Origin: Planctomycetaceae bacterium
Lineage (GTDB): Bacteria; Planctomycetota; Planctomycetia; Planctomycetales; Planctomycetaceae
Reading direction: 5' to 3'
Length of the DNA: 35,229 nucleotides
NCBI GenBank assembly: GCA_029243145.1
Contig: JAQWSQ010000105.1
Location: forward strand, 1-35,229
In this document: one piece after another, positions 9,758-17,978 of the stretch
Numbering within the stretch: position 1 is the first letter of the stretch
Layout of the letters: each line of letters opens with the position of its first letter
Translations under genes and position numbers: made by a program
The notes under the pieces: generated by a model
What the model was told of the DNA's origin: nothing
Database searches by the model: none
What the model saw: only the letters and a program-made list of their open reading frames with translations

Positions 9758-9869
9758 TTAGCCCAATTCGTGTGATTTCTTCCGGAATATCGCCATTCGC
9801 GCATTGAGGCAAGCCCTCTATAATTAAAGTCAAACACTGGCTTGCTCTCATGGATGGAAGAATCGCGAT

Positions 9870-11084
9870 ATGCGCGCAATGACACTCTTTCTCGCCTGCT
9901 TGGTAATCGGAACCAAGGTGGGGCCTCTGCCTGCTCAAGAGCGTGATCAGTTTTATGATCAACGCTTGGAGATGGTTCACACGTTTTTGATTCCTGAAGG
10001 GATCACAAACAAGCGGGTCGTTCATGCTCTCAAGACGGTCCACCGGCATGAGTTTGTCAGCCAGTTTCGACAAAAGTATGCCTATCATGACGTGGCCATC
10101 GAAATTGGATACGGGCAGACGATTTCGCCTCCCTACATCGTCGCCTATATGACGCAGGTTCTCGATCCACAACCTGACGACAAAGTGCTCGAAATCGGCA
10201 CCGGTTCGGGTTATCAGGCTGCCGTACTGGGCGAAATCTGTGATGAGGTTTATTCCATCGAGATTGTCGAGCAGTTGGGAGTGAAGGCTGGCAACAAATT
10301 AAAAGAGCTCGGCTACGACAACATTCATACCAAAGTGGGAGACGGTTATCTCGGCTGGCCCGAACATGCACCGTTCGACAAAATTATCGTGACTTGTTCC
10401 CCGGAGAAAATCCCCAAGCCTCTTGCCGACCAATTGGCAGAGGGAGGAAAAATGGTGGTGCCGGTCGGTGAGCGTTATCAGCAAGTCTTTTATTTGCTGG
10501 AAAAGCGAGACGGGAAACTGGTCGAGACCGAACTGATTCCCACGCTGTTCGTTCCCATGACGGGTAAGTCGGAAAAGAATCGAGAAGTCAGGCCGAATCC
10601 GCTCGCTCCCAAGATCGTAAATGGGTCGTTCGAACTTGATGACAATAAAGACGGCAAGCTCGACAGTTGGCACTATCAACGGCAGATGAAGTATCTGCTT
10701 TCGGGCGGATTGCACGGCGATCGTTGTGTCCGTTTTTTCAACCTGACACCCGGCCAACCGGCACAAGCCTTGCAAGGAATGGGAATCGATGGGCGAGAAC
10801 TGGGGACGATCCGATTGCAGGTCTCGGCAACCTTTGAAAATCTTCGACCCGGGACCAACGACTTTGAAAAACCGGGTTTGCAAGTTTTCTTCTACGATTA
10901 TCGTCGGAAATACATCACCGGTGAATTGGTTGGGCCTTGGACTGGGAACTCCCCCTGGCGTACCTACAAGAAAACGTTTTCCATTCCTCGCGATGCACGA
11001 GAAATGATTGTCCAAGTCGGAATCAACGGTGGCACGGGAAAGTTGATTCTGGATGATGTGCGGATGGAAGTCGAGAAACGCTAA
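9870..11084 (+). CDS. pcm: Exported protein-L-isoaspartate O-methyltransferase with extra C-terminal domain
   Basis: A 404-aa protein. Residues 1-22 form a signal peptide (MRAMTLFLACLVIG..., cleavage near PAQ). Residues about 30-225 are the PCMT domain: GQTISPPYIVAYM (82-94), the SAM-binding LEIGTGSGYQA (107-117), GDGYLGW, FDKIIVTCSPEKIP and GGKMVVPVG. The enzyme methylates isoaspartyl residues to start repair of damaged proteins. Bacterial Pcm is usually about 210 residues and cytosolic; this one is about twice that length. The added C-terminal half (about 245-404) starts NGSFELDDNKDGKLDSWHY and ends in LILDDVRME, the pattern of a carbohydrate-binding CBM4/9-like jelly-roll. Export plus this domain suggests a periplasmic or surface role, although SAM supply outside the cytoplasm is unclear. 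A second ATG at 9879 is possible. It converges on msrA with 6 bases between stops. Confidence 0.88.
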   Translation: MRAMTLFLACLVIGTKVGPLPAQERDQFYDQRLEMVHTFLIPEGITNKRVVHALKTVHRHEFVSQFRQKYAYHDVAIEIGYGQTISPPYIVAYMTQVLDPQPDDKVLEIGTGSGYQAAVLGEICDEVYSIEIVEQLGVKAGNKLKELGYDNIHTKVGDGYLGWPEHAPFDKIIVTCSPEKIPKPLADQLAEGGKMVVPVGERYQQVFYLLEKRDGKLVETELIPTLFVPMTGKSEKNREVRPNPLAPKIVNGSFELDDNKDGKLDSWHYQRQMKYLLSGGLHGDRCVRFFNLTPGQPAQALQGMGIDGRELGTIRLQVSATFENLRPGTNDFEKPGLQVFFYDYRRKYITGELVGPWTGNSPWRTYKKTFSIPRDAREMIVQVGINGGTGKLILDDVRMEVEKR

Positions 11085-11090
11085 CTGCTT

Positions 11091-11630
11091 CTACTTGGCG
11101 CGTTTGTCGGCAAAGCGTGTCCGAAATTTGTCCAGCTTGGGTTTGATGACCGCATTGCAATAGGGCTGTCCGCCGTTTTGCTGATAGTAGTCCTGATGGT
11201 ATTCTTCTGCGGGGTAGAATGTTGGCAGCGGTTCGATGAGTGTCACAATTGGACTGGCGAACTCATCGCTGGCGTCGAGTTCGCTCATGAGTTGTTGAGC
11301 CACATCGTTTTGCTGGTCATCGTGAGTGAAAATGATGGAGCGATATTGTGTGCCCATATCGGCACCTTGTTGATTGAGTGTTGTCGGATCGTGAGTCGCA
11401 AAGAAGATGGTTAGTAATTCACGATAAGTGATCTGATCAGAATCAAACTCCACCTGAATCACTTCCGCATGTCCGGTTGTTCCCGAGCAGATATCTTTGT
11501 AGGTAGGATTTTCCGTTTTCCCGCCTGCATAACCTGATGTGACTGATTTGACTCCGAGAACTTCCGCGTAAATGGCTTCGGTACACCAAAAACAACCACC
11601 ACCGAATGTCGCCAATGAACTGTCCGTCAT
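11091..11630 (-). CDS. msrA: Peptide-methionine (S)-S-oxide reductase MsrA
   Basis: A 179-aa protein of normal MsrA length. The catalytic motif GGCFWC places the nucleophilic cysteine at residue 13. Other family blocks are SVTSGYAGG, HAEVIQVEFD, THDPTTLNQQGADMGTQYRS and AEEYHQDYYQQN. The enzyme reduces methionine-S-sulfoxide in proteins and free methionine. There is no signal peptide, so it is cytoplasmic. ATG 11630 puts the catalytic Cys where it belongs. The gene ends in TAG, the only gene here whose natural end is TAG, which matters when judging the two in-frame TAG codons elsewhere in the window. It lies tail to tail with the isoaspartate methyltransferase gene; both repair aged or oxidised proteins. 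Confidence 0.95.
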   Translation of the reverse strand: MTDSSLATFGGGCFWCTEAIYAEVLGVKSVTSGYAGGKTENPTYKDICSGTTGHAEVIQVEFDSDQITYRELLTIFFATHDPTTLNQQGADMGTQYRSIIFTHDDQQNDVAQQLMSELDASDEFASPIVTLIEPLPTFYPAEEYHQDYYQQNGGQPYCNAVIKPKLDKFRTRFADKRAK

Positions 11631-11686
11631 AAGAATGCCTTCAGTAGGATTGATCTAAAATTGGTGCGTTTACAAAATTCGTACGT

Positions 11687-13096
11687 TCACATCGGGGCAA
11701 TGCGTGGGGAGCCCATATCGGTCGTCAAGCAGACATGCGCGTTAAAACTCTCTTCAATGAGCTGATGTTTGACTTTTTGGTGTTCTACAGAATCCCACAA
11801 GTCGTCGAACTCCCAAGGGTCGACCTGTAAATCGTAGAGTTCCCCCAGGTTTTTGTTGTGATACATGCAGAGTTTGTAGCGTTCGGTTCGATACATCGTG
11901 CCGAATGTTCCCGTACCGCCGGTGAAGAATGGGTCGAGCGCATCAAAGTATTCACTCCGCACAAATTTACGAAAATGTTCCGGATCGGCTTCACCCGTGA
12001 GCACCGGGATCAACGAACGTCCCTGCATATAGTCGGGTTGTTCGAGGCCCGCCAATTCGACAATCGTTGAGGTCAGGTCGAGCATTTCGACCAGACCGTC
12101 AGCTTTTAGGTCAGCTTGGAATTGCCCCGGCCAAGAGAAAATCAACGGAATGCGAACCAGGCCTTCATAAAAACGACACCCCTTGTACATCAAACCGTGA
12201 TCGCCGAGAGACTCACCGTGATCGCTGGTGAAAATGATCACAGTGTTTTCGCGCTGTCCAGTTTCATCGAGATAATCGAGGATGCGGGCGAACTGATCGT
12301 CGATTTGTTTGATCATGGCGTAGTAATCAGCCTGCTTACGAAACGCATTGTGTTCCTCAGGTGTTTTCAGATCATCTTGAAAGTCGAGGGAGGCCAGTTT
12401 TTGCTGTTGCTTGAGATCAGAATCACGAAAGTAAGGACCGGGCATTTGCTGCGGGTCAAACTGATCGGCATAGGATTTGGGAGGAATAAAAGGGGGATGC
12501 GGATCATAAATGTTGACGTTCAATAGCCAAGGTTCGTTCTGGCCTTCCTGCTGTTTGAGAAACTCCAATGAGCGTTCGGTTCCCCAAGTGGTCTGATGGA
12601 GTTCTGTGGGAACTCGTTCTTCGCTGCTGCGGAGCGTATCGAGTTCGCCACCCTGTTCTCGAACCCAGTCGGCGTAGTCGTGTCCCGATTCCCAATCGTC
12701 GCGCGGCGCGTGTGAGAATTTCCAATAACTGAAGCCATCACCATTGGAGAGTCTCGGTTCCGTTCGATGTCCCGAGCTTTGCAAGTGAAACTTGCCAATC
12801 ATCCCACACGTGTAGCCGTTCTCGGCGATCAGGTTGGTAATCACGGGAGGAAAAAGAGGGAACGTATCGTTGCCATTACGTGTATTGTGCAGTCGCGAAG
12901 GATACATACCAGTCATAAAGCTTGATCGACTTGGAGTACAGATCGGGCTTTGGCAGTAGGTATGTGTAAATGCAGTCCCCTCGTGGACCAATCGGTCGAT
13001 GGTCGGAGTGCGAACGTGAGGATTACCGAGAGCACCGATGGTGTCGAAGCGCTGCTGATCGGTACAATACCAGAGGATGTTGGGACGTTTATTCAT
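11687..13096 (-). CDS. Sulfatase (arylsulfatase/choline-sulfatase-like)
   Basis: A 469-aa alkaline-phosphatase-superfamily sulfatase. The N-terminal PNILWYCTDQQRFD block carries metal ligands, and CTPSRSSFMTG begins with Cys53, the C-x-P-x-R residue that is converted to formylglycine. VIIFTSDHGESLGDHGL supplies further metal ligands, and SWPGQF, LVEMLDLTSTIVELAG and the C-terminal LYDLQVDPWEFDDL are all typical. It should hydrolyse sulfate esters; the substrate is unknown. The N-terminus MNKRPNILWYC has no signal peptide, so unlike many planctomycete sulfatases it appears cytoplasmic. It diverges from the TTT transporter genes across a 144-bp gap that could hold both promoters; whether the transporter feeds this enzyme is inference only. 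The formylglycine-generating enzyme is not in the window. Confidence 0.9.
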   Translation of the reverse strand: MNKRPNILWYCTDQQRFDTIGALGNPHVRTPTIDRLVHEGTAFTHTYCQSPICTPSRSSFMTGMYPSRLHNTRNGNDTFPLFPPVITNLIAENGYTCGMIGKFHLQSSGHRTEPRLSNGDGFSYWKFSHAPRDDWESGHDYADWVREQGGELDTLRSSEERVPTELHQTTWGTERSLEFLKQQEGQNEPWLLNVNIYDPHPPFIPPKSYADQFDPQQMPGPYFRDSDLKQQQKLASLDFQDDLKTPEEHNAFRKQADYYAMIKQIDDQFARILDYLDETGQRENTVIIFTSDHGESLGDHGLMYKGCRFYEGLVRIPLIFSWPGQFQADLKADGLVEMLDLTSTIVELAGLEQPDYMQGRSLIPVLTGEADPEHFRKFVRSEYFDALDPFFTGGTGTFGTMYRTERYKLCMYHNKNLGELYDLQVDPWEFDDLWDSVEHQKVKHQLIEESFNAHVCLTTDMGSPRIAPM

Positions 13097-13240
13097 ATTT
13101 TTATTATCGCGGAGAGGTGACCGTTTCTCAACTCTGGAAGCTGTTAAGAAGCCCGATTCTGGATCTCCTACTCAGCTGGAAACGGATTTTCTGGTCTTCT
13201 TCTGGAATCGGATGCGGAAGACTCGCTACACTCAATCGTC

Positions 13241-14575
13241 ATGAAAGCCGCTCGCAAAGTTCGATTGACTACTCTCTGCCTCTTCATAGGTCTGCTATAC
13301 GGCTGCGCGCAGACGGAAGACTCGATGGACGCAACGTATCCTCAGCGTTCCATTAAAGTCATTGTTCCTTTTTCTGCCGGGGGCGGAAGCGACACATTCG
13401 CCCGAATTATACAGCGTGCCATCGAAGATCAGGAACTGCTACCGGAACCTCTCGTCATCGTCAATGTTCCCGGTGCGGGAGGAACCATCGGCTCACGCCG
13501 TGTGAAGGATGCTCGACCAGACGGCTACACACTATTATTACTACATGATGGCATCATGACCGCTCAACATTCGGGCCAAGCTGCTTACGGACCGGAAGCG
13601 TTTGAACCGGTTGCGGGGACCGGTGATGTGGGTTTGGTGATCGCGGTGGCTGACGATTCGCCCTATCTATCGCTGGAGGATTTGATGGAAGTCGTGATTG
13701 ATGAACCCGATACGATTCTGTTTTCGGCGAACCTGGGTGCTCCCGTTCATTTCGCCGGATTGATGCTCGAATCGGCTGCGACGGGGCAGGGGGAGGCAAG
13801 ATTTCGTTACGTCCAACATGGCGGTGGAGCAAAACGGTACGGCGCCTTGATTGGCGGGCATGCCGAGGTCTCGGCGTTTTCAGTTGCCGAGTATCAACAG
13901 TTTCGCGAAAGTGGGTTAAGGGCATTGGCCTATTGCGGCATCGAACCACATCCTGCCGTCGATGCGGCAACAGCCGACTCGCAGGGCTTCGATGTCGTCA
14001 GTCGCAATATGCAGTTTTGGTGGGCACCCAAGGGAACGTCGTCCTCACGCATTGAGTTTGTCGTGGGTGTCTTGAACAAGGCCATGGAGTCGGAGTCGGT
14101 CCAGAAGCAACTTGCCGAACTGCAGATTGATCCAGAAGTTCTCTCAGGTTCAGAATTACAAACTGAGCTTGCGGATCGGTCTGCACGTATTGCTGCTGTC
14201 TCGCAAAGACCAACGATTCCACTGCCCAATCTGCCCATGATGACCCTCGCGATCGTGTGTTTGTTGGGGATAGTGGTCGCGGGGCAATCCTGGAAGAAAG
14301 AAGCGATTCAGACTGTTAGTGAGTCAATCGAACGGCCCCCGCATGTCATTCGCTCAACTTTATTGACAATTTTGGCCACCACTGGTTATGTGTTACTTTT
14401 GCAATCGGAATGGTTCGATTTTCGCGTATTAACCTTTCTGTTCGTATTGGTGACGGCGCTCATAATTTCTGAACAACCAAAACGTCACTTGTGGTCAATC
14501 CTGGCAACATCGCTCGTGATGAGTGTGGGCTTACATGCTGTCTTTACCAAAGTCTTTGTCATTGATCTTCCCTGA
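13241..14575 (+). CDS. Fused TctC-type solute-binding protein / TctB-type membrane subunit
   Basis: A 444-aa protein with two parts. The N-terminus has a basic signal and a lipobox-like LLYGC (Cys22). Residues about 32-320 are a Bug/TctC periplasmic binding protein: YPQRSIKVIVPFSAGGGSD, VNVPGAGGTIGSRRV, PDGYTLLL and a C-terminal VQKQLAELQIDPEVLSG block. From about residue 325 there are four hydrophobic segments (MMTLAIVCLLGIVV; STLLTILATTGYVLLL; RVLTFLFVLVTALIIS; LATSLVMSVGLHAVF), matching the topology and size of TctB. Tripartite tricarboxylate transporters normally encode TctC, TctB and TctA as separate proteins and import carboxylates using an ion gradient. The tctA gene follows 15 bp downstream, so the locus is complete with only two genes. 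The fusion would tether the binding protein to the inner membrane, at odds with a lipoprotein sorted to the outer membrane. The solute is unknown. Confidence 0.85.
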   Translation: MKAARKVRLTTLCLFIGLLYGCAQTEDSMDATYPQRSIKVIVPFSAGGGSDTFARIIQRAIEDQELLPEPLVIVNVPGAGGTIGSRRVKDARPDGYTLLLLHDGIMTAQHSGQAAYGPEAFEPVAGTGDVGLVIAVADDSPYLSLEDLMEVVIDEPDTILFSANLGAPVHFAGLMLESAATGQGEARFRYVQHGGGAKRYGALIGGHAEVSAFSVAEYQQFRESGLRALAYCGIEPHPAVDAATADSQGFDVVSRNMQFWWAPKGTSSSRIEFVVGVLNKAMESESVQKQLAELQIDPEVLSGSELQTELADRSARIAAVSQRPTIPLPNLPMMTLAIVCLLGIVVAGQSWKKEAIQTVSESIERPPHVIRSTLLTILATTGYVLLLQSEWFDFRVLTFLFVLVTALIISEQPKRHLWSILATSLVMSVGLHAVFTKVFVIDLP

Positions 14576-14590
14576 AGTTGAACGTCTTCT

Positions 14591-16075
14591 ATGTCTGGAC
14601 TCCCCGAACTCATTTCCTTCATGTTGACTCCCACAGCACTTGTGCTGATGGCGGTGGGGACCTCCTTGGGGATTCTCGTTGGGGCGATCCCGGGATTAAC
14701 GGGGGCGATGTTGATTGCCCTTTCGCTACCGTTGACCTTCGCGATGGGAGGCGATCCCGCGTTGGTGTTACTGATTTCCATGTACGTGGGATCGGTGAGT
14801 GGTGGACTGATCACGGCGACACTCTTAAGGATGCCTGGAACTCCAGCCTCGATGATGACCACTCTCGACGGTTACCCACTCGCCAAGGGAGGCCAACCAG
14901 GGCGAGCGTTGGGGCTGGGTATCGGAGCGTCACTTTGCGGAGGGCTCGTTTCGTGGGTGATTCTCGTCTTATTGTCTCAACCGATGGCGGTTTGGTCGAC
15001 GAAACTCGGAGCGTTCGATTTCTTTTCGCTCGTTATGATGGCATTAGTTTTGATTGCTTCGGTGGGAGGAACATCCCTCTCGCGCGGTTTGTTGTCGGGC
15101 ATGTTGGGCATTCTTGTCGCCATGCCGGGAGCTTCACCGGCGACGGGAGAGATTCGTTGGACGCTCGGTTTTCACACTCTCGATGACGGTTTCAAGTTGT
15201 TGCCTGTCTTGATTGGTCTGTTCGCAGTCAGCCAGATTGTGCATGAATTACTGACGCTTCATCAACCGGCAACGCGCGTGGATGCGGCTCAATCATCACT
15301 CGATTGGCGCTGGTCCGACTGGACACGCTATAAAATCAACTTGTTGCGTTCTTCTCTGTTGGGCACATTTATTGGGATTTTGCCCGGTATTGGTGCGAAT
15401 ATCGGCTCGGTCGTCGCCTATTCAGCCGCCAAAAACTCGTCGAAAACTCCCGAACAGTTCGGCAAGGGGAGCGAAGAAGGTATCATTGCGTCTGAAGCCG
15501 CCAATAACGCGACCGTGGGAGGGGCTCTCATTCCGCTAATTGCATTGGGAATACCGGGCAGTGTGATTGATGCGATTCTACTTGGGGCACTGGTCATTCA
15601 CGGCTTGCAACCGGGACCATTTCTGTTTGAAAATAATCCGCAGACGGTGGGTGTGATCATGGCGACGATGCTGTTCGCCAATTTGTTTATGTTCGGATTC
15701 TTGTGGTTGTTCGCCAAAAGACTCGCGGGGTTGGCGTCGTTGCCACGTTACATTTTGCTGCCCATTATTCTCACGTTTTGTGTGGTCGGATCCTATGCCT
15801 TGGCGAATCGCATGTTCGATGTTTGGGTGATGTTGGGGTTTGGGCTGGTGGGTGTCTTAATGGATCGCTGGAAAATTCCCGCCGCACCCTTTGTGATTGG
15901 GTTTGTGCTGGGACCGATTGCCGAAGAGCATCTCTCTGCCGGGTTGATGGAATCGGGGGGAAGCTATCTTCCTCTGATCACTCGACCGTTTTCCCTCGTG
16001 TTTTTGCTGCTCGCATTTTGCTTGTTGCTTTGGTCGCTCCGCAGTGTTCTCAGTCCGAAAGAACATCAACCATGA
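14591..16075 (+). CDS. tctA: TctA-family tripartite tricarboxylate transporter permease
   Basis: A 494-aa membrane protein with about 12 hydrophobic segments. It has the two TctA inverted-repeat signatures: GILVGAIPGLTGAMLIALSL near the N-terminus and GTFIGILPGIGANIGSVVAY in the middle. LLRMPGTPASMMTTLDGYPL, FGKGSEEGIIASEAANNA and ALIPLIALGIPGS are further TctA blocks. It is the large channel subunit that moves the carboxylate solute across the inner membrane with cations. It starts 15 bp after the TctC-TctB fusion gene and is surely cotranscribed with it. Length is normal for the family (about 500). The last codons converge on the kinase gene. Confidence 0.92.
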   Translation: MSGLPELISFMLTPTALVLMAVGTSLGILVGAIPGLTGAMLIALSLPLTFAMGGDPALVLLISMYVGSVSGGLITATLLRMPGTPASMMTTLDGYPLAKGGQPGRALGLGIGASLCGGLVSWVILVLLSQPMAVWSTKLGAFDFFSLVMMALVLIASVGGTSLSRGLLSGMLGILVAMPGASPATGEIRWTLGFHTLDDGFKLLPVLIGLFAVSQIVHELLTLHQPATRVDAAQSSLDWRWSDWTRYKINLLRSSLLGTFIGILPGIGANIGSVVAYSAAKNSSKTPEQFGKGSEEGIIASEAANNATVGGALIPLIALGIPGSVIDAILLGALVIHGLQPGPFLFENNPQTVGVIMATMLFANLFMFGFLWLFAKRLAGLASLPRYILLPIILTFCVVGSYALANRMFDVWVMLGFGLVGVLMDRWKIPAAPFVIGFVLGPIAEEHLSAGLMESGGSYLPLITRPFSLVFLLLAFCLLLWSLRSVLSPKEHQP

Positions 16076-16116
16076 ATAAAAGTTAGCGATCAAAGAGTTG
16101 GGTCAGTCAGCCAGAT

Positions 16117-17814
16117 TTATCGCATTAAGAACCAGGCAGTCCCCACGACCGCCGCGACAAACGCAATAGAGCAAGCCAAAGCCAATCGCGTGAATGATTT
16201 TTTTGTGGTCGGGTCGGGTTGTGTAGGATCAAGAATTCTGAAGCGATTGTCGAAGGAGATGACAATTTCATCGCCGTGCCAAAGCATTTGCTGAGAGACC
16301 TTCTTCTTGTTGACACGAATACCATTGGTGCTGTTGAGGTCGGTTATCGTCCACCACTGCCCTTCACGACGCAGTTCGCAGTGTTGTGATGATACGTCAC
16401 CTGCGGAAATTGTGAAATCACACGACGCATCGCGACCGATCACGAATCGGTCCTTTGTGAGACTCAACCGATGATTGTTTTCGAGATCCACTAAAATGGC
16501 AGTCGCATCGTTCTTCGGCAAAAAGTTCTCTGCCAGCTTTCCGGCATCGGCGGAGGCATCTGGAAGAACAAGATTTTGCTGCATCGTGTATAAGGGGCCT
16601 GTTTCGGATTCAATTTTTGTCTCCAGACTTTCGACTCTTTGATGAGCCACTTCCGCGATTTCGCTGACGGTGGCAGCTTTCGAGGAAAGCTGTGGACGGG
16701 GCCGACTGGGATTTTCGACCAATGACTTTTCGTGTGCCTGTTTGACACGTCGGCGGATTGTTCCGTTCACACTGAAGTCGAGAGGTTGAGATTCAGATAA
16801 AGGCGTCAGCACCCTGACCAATTCATTCATCGATTGGAATCGATTGTCGGGATTCTTCATCAGCAGTTTTTCAACGATCGCCGCAATTCGATCAGGAATA
16901 TCGGGGACCACCGATTTCACGGAAGGCGCTTTCTCTTGTCGATGTGCTCGAATTTTCTCGACACCGGTCGGTTTCACAAAGGGAAGGCGACCGGCGAGAA
17001 GATAGAACATCGTGCAGCCGAGACTATATTGGTCGGCGAGTGGTGTGACTGTTTGAGCATCAACCGACTGCTCGGGAGGAATGTAGTCAGGAGTGCCAAT
17101 GCAATCGTGCCCAAAAATCATGGACAACGAAAATTCAGAATCCGCCTGATCGGGGAGAAGTGCCAAACCAAAGTCGAGCAGTTTGACATCTCCCTGTTTG
17201 GTGACGAGGAGGTTTTCGGCTTTGACATCGCGATGAATGATCCCCAGATCGTGTGCGTGCTGAAGGGCAATTGCCGCTTGCCGCATATAATCACAAACTT
17301 GCGGCCAGGGAAGCGGGCCTTTCAATGCCAATAACTCCAGCAGGTTAATCCCACTGATAAACTCCATCGCCAGATAGCAAATCGCACCCGTATCATGAAA
17401 CTCAATGGTTCGCACAATATGCGGATGCTGTAATTGACGTCCCGCGTCGGCTTCGAGTTTCAAACGCAGCAGTATGCCAGTTTCATGACGATACTTCTCA
17501 TTTAAGACCTTCAATGCGACGAGCTTTTGAGATTCGATCTCTTCTGCAAGATACAATCGACCCATTCCGCCAAAACCGAGTAGTTCGAGAACTCGGTAAT
17601 GATCGATCAATAACCCACGCGCGCGGCCGCCGAGTAATTGTTCTGCCTGATAGCGGGTCAGTAGACCCTGTTTGATCAGACAGCGTGCAATCTCAGTTGG
17701 GTTTTCGATTGCCGTCAATTTATATTCTTCGACGGCACTGCGCAATGCGGGAGCGGAAAGCAAATTGCTTTTAGCCAGCAGTGTTAGAAATTGATCACGA
17801 TGAGTGACAAGCAT
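16117..17814 (-). CDS. Membrane-anchored Ser/Thr protein kinase with C-terminal FHA domain
   Basis: A 565-aa protein. Residues 1-70 are a helical lead-in with ARCLIKQGLLTRYQAEQLL, common in planctomycete kinases. The kinase domain (about 73-345) has the Gly-rich loop GFGGMG (80-85), ATP lysine Lys102 (VALKVL), catalytic HRDVKAEN (194-201, Asp196), DFG (214-216) and GTPDYIPPEQ. All key residues are intact, so it should be active. A variable linker (about 350-440) follows, then an FHA domain (about 455-525: FVIGRDASCDFTI, SSQHCELRREG, DLNSTNGIRVN) that binds phosphothreonine, and one C-terminal membrane helix (about 543-562) ending in LMR. It is therefore tail-anchored with kinase and FHA in the cytoplasm. 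Start: the frame reaches a TTG at 17844, but ATG 17814 is preferred; neither has a clear Shine-Dalgarno. No substrate or phosphatase gene is adjacent. Confidence 0.9.
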   Translation of the reverse strand: MLVTHRDQFLTLLAKSNLLSAPALRSAVEEYKLTAIENPTEIARCLIKQGLLTRYQAEQLLGGRARGLLIDHYRVLELLGFGGMGRLYLAEEIESQKLVALKVLNEKYRHETGILLRLKLEADAGRQLQHPHIVRTIEFHDTGAICYLAMEFISGINLLELLALKGPLPWPQVCDYMRQAAIALQHAHDLGIIHRDVKAENLLVTKQGDVKLLDFGLALLPDQADSEFSLSMIFGHDCIGTPDYIPPEQSVDAQTVTPLADQYSLGCTMFYLLAGRLPFVKPTGVEKIRAHRQEKAPSVKSVVPDIPDRIAAIVEKLLMKNPDNRFQSMNELVRVLTPLSESQPLDFSVNGTIRRRVKQAHEKSLVENPSRPRPQLSSKAATVSEIAEVAHQRVESLETKIESETGPLYTMQQNLVLPDASADAGKLAENFLPKNDATAILVDLENNHRLSLTKDRFVIGRDASCDFTISAGDVSSQHCELRREGQWWTITDLNSTNGIRVNKKKVSQQMLWHGDEIVISFDNRFRILDPTQPDPTTKKSFTRLALACSIAFVAAVVGTAWFLMR

Positions 17815-17978
17815 GGCGAATGCATTTAATGATAAGACACTCAACCAGTATATGTCAGAATTGGCAGATCTCTAGCAGAAAAATTTGAGAAATCGGAGGC
17901 TCTGAAGATAAGTGTTAAGGGGTTTCCCGTCAGCAGAGACCTCATGCTTCAGGCGGTTTAACCGTCAGTGAATGTCGC

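Noticed and set aside
9819-9824. TATAAT hexamer before pcm, as a promoter -10
   Set aside because: No -35 element at 16-18 bases upstream (the nearest TTGAGG is only 9 bases away), so not reported as a promoter.
10299-11015. 238-codon minus-strand frame opposite pcm
   Set aside because: Antisense to a clear methyltransferase gene, no start context and no family resemblance.
11091-11093. TAG reassigned to an amino acid in this organism
   Set aside because: The msrA gene ends at TAG exactly where MsrA proteins end, so TAG works as a stop at least there; only a genome-wide count could reopen the idea.
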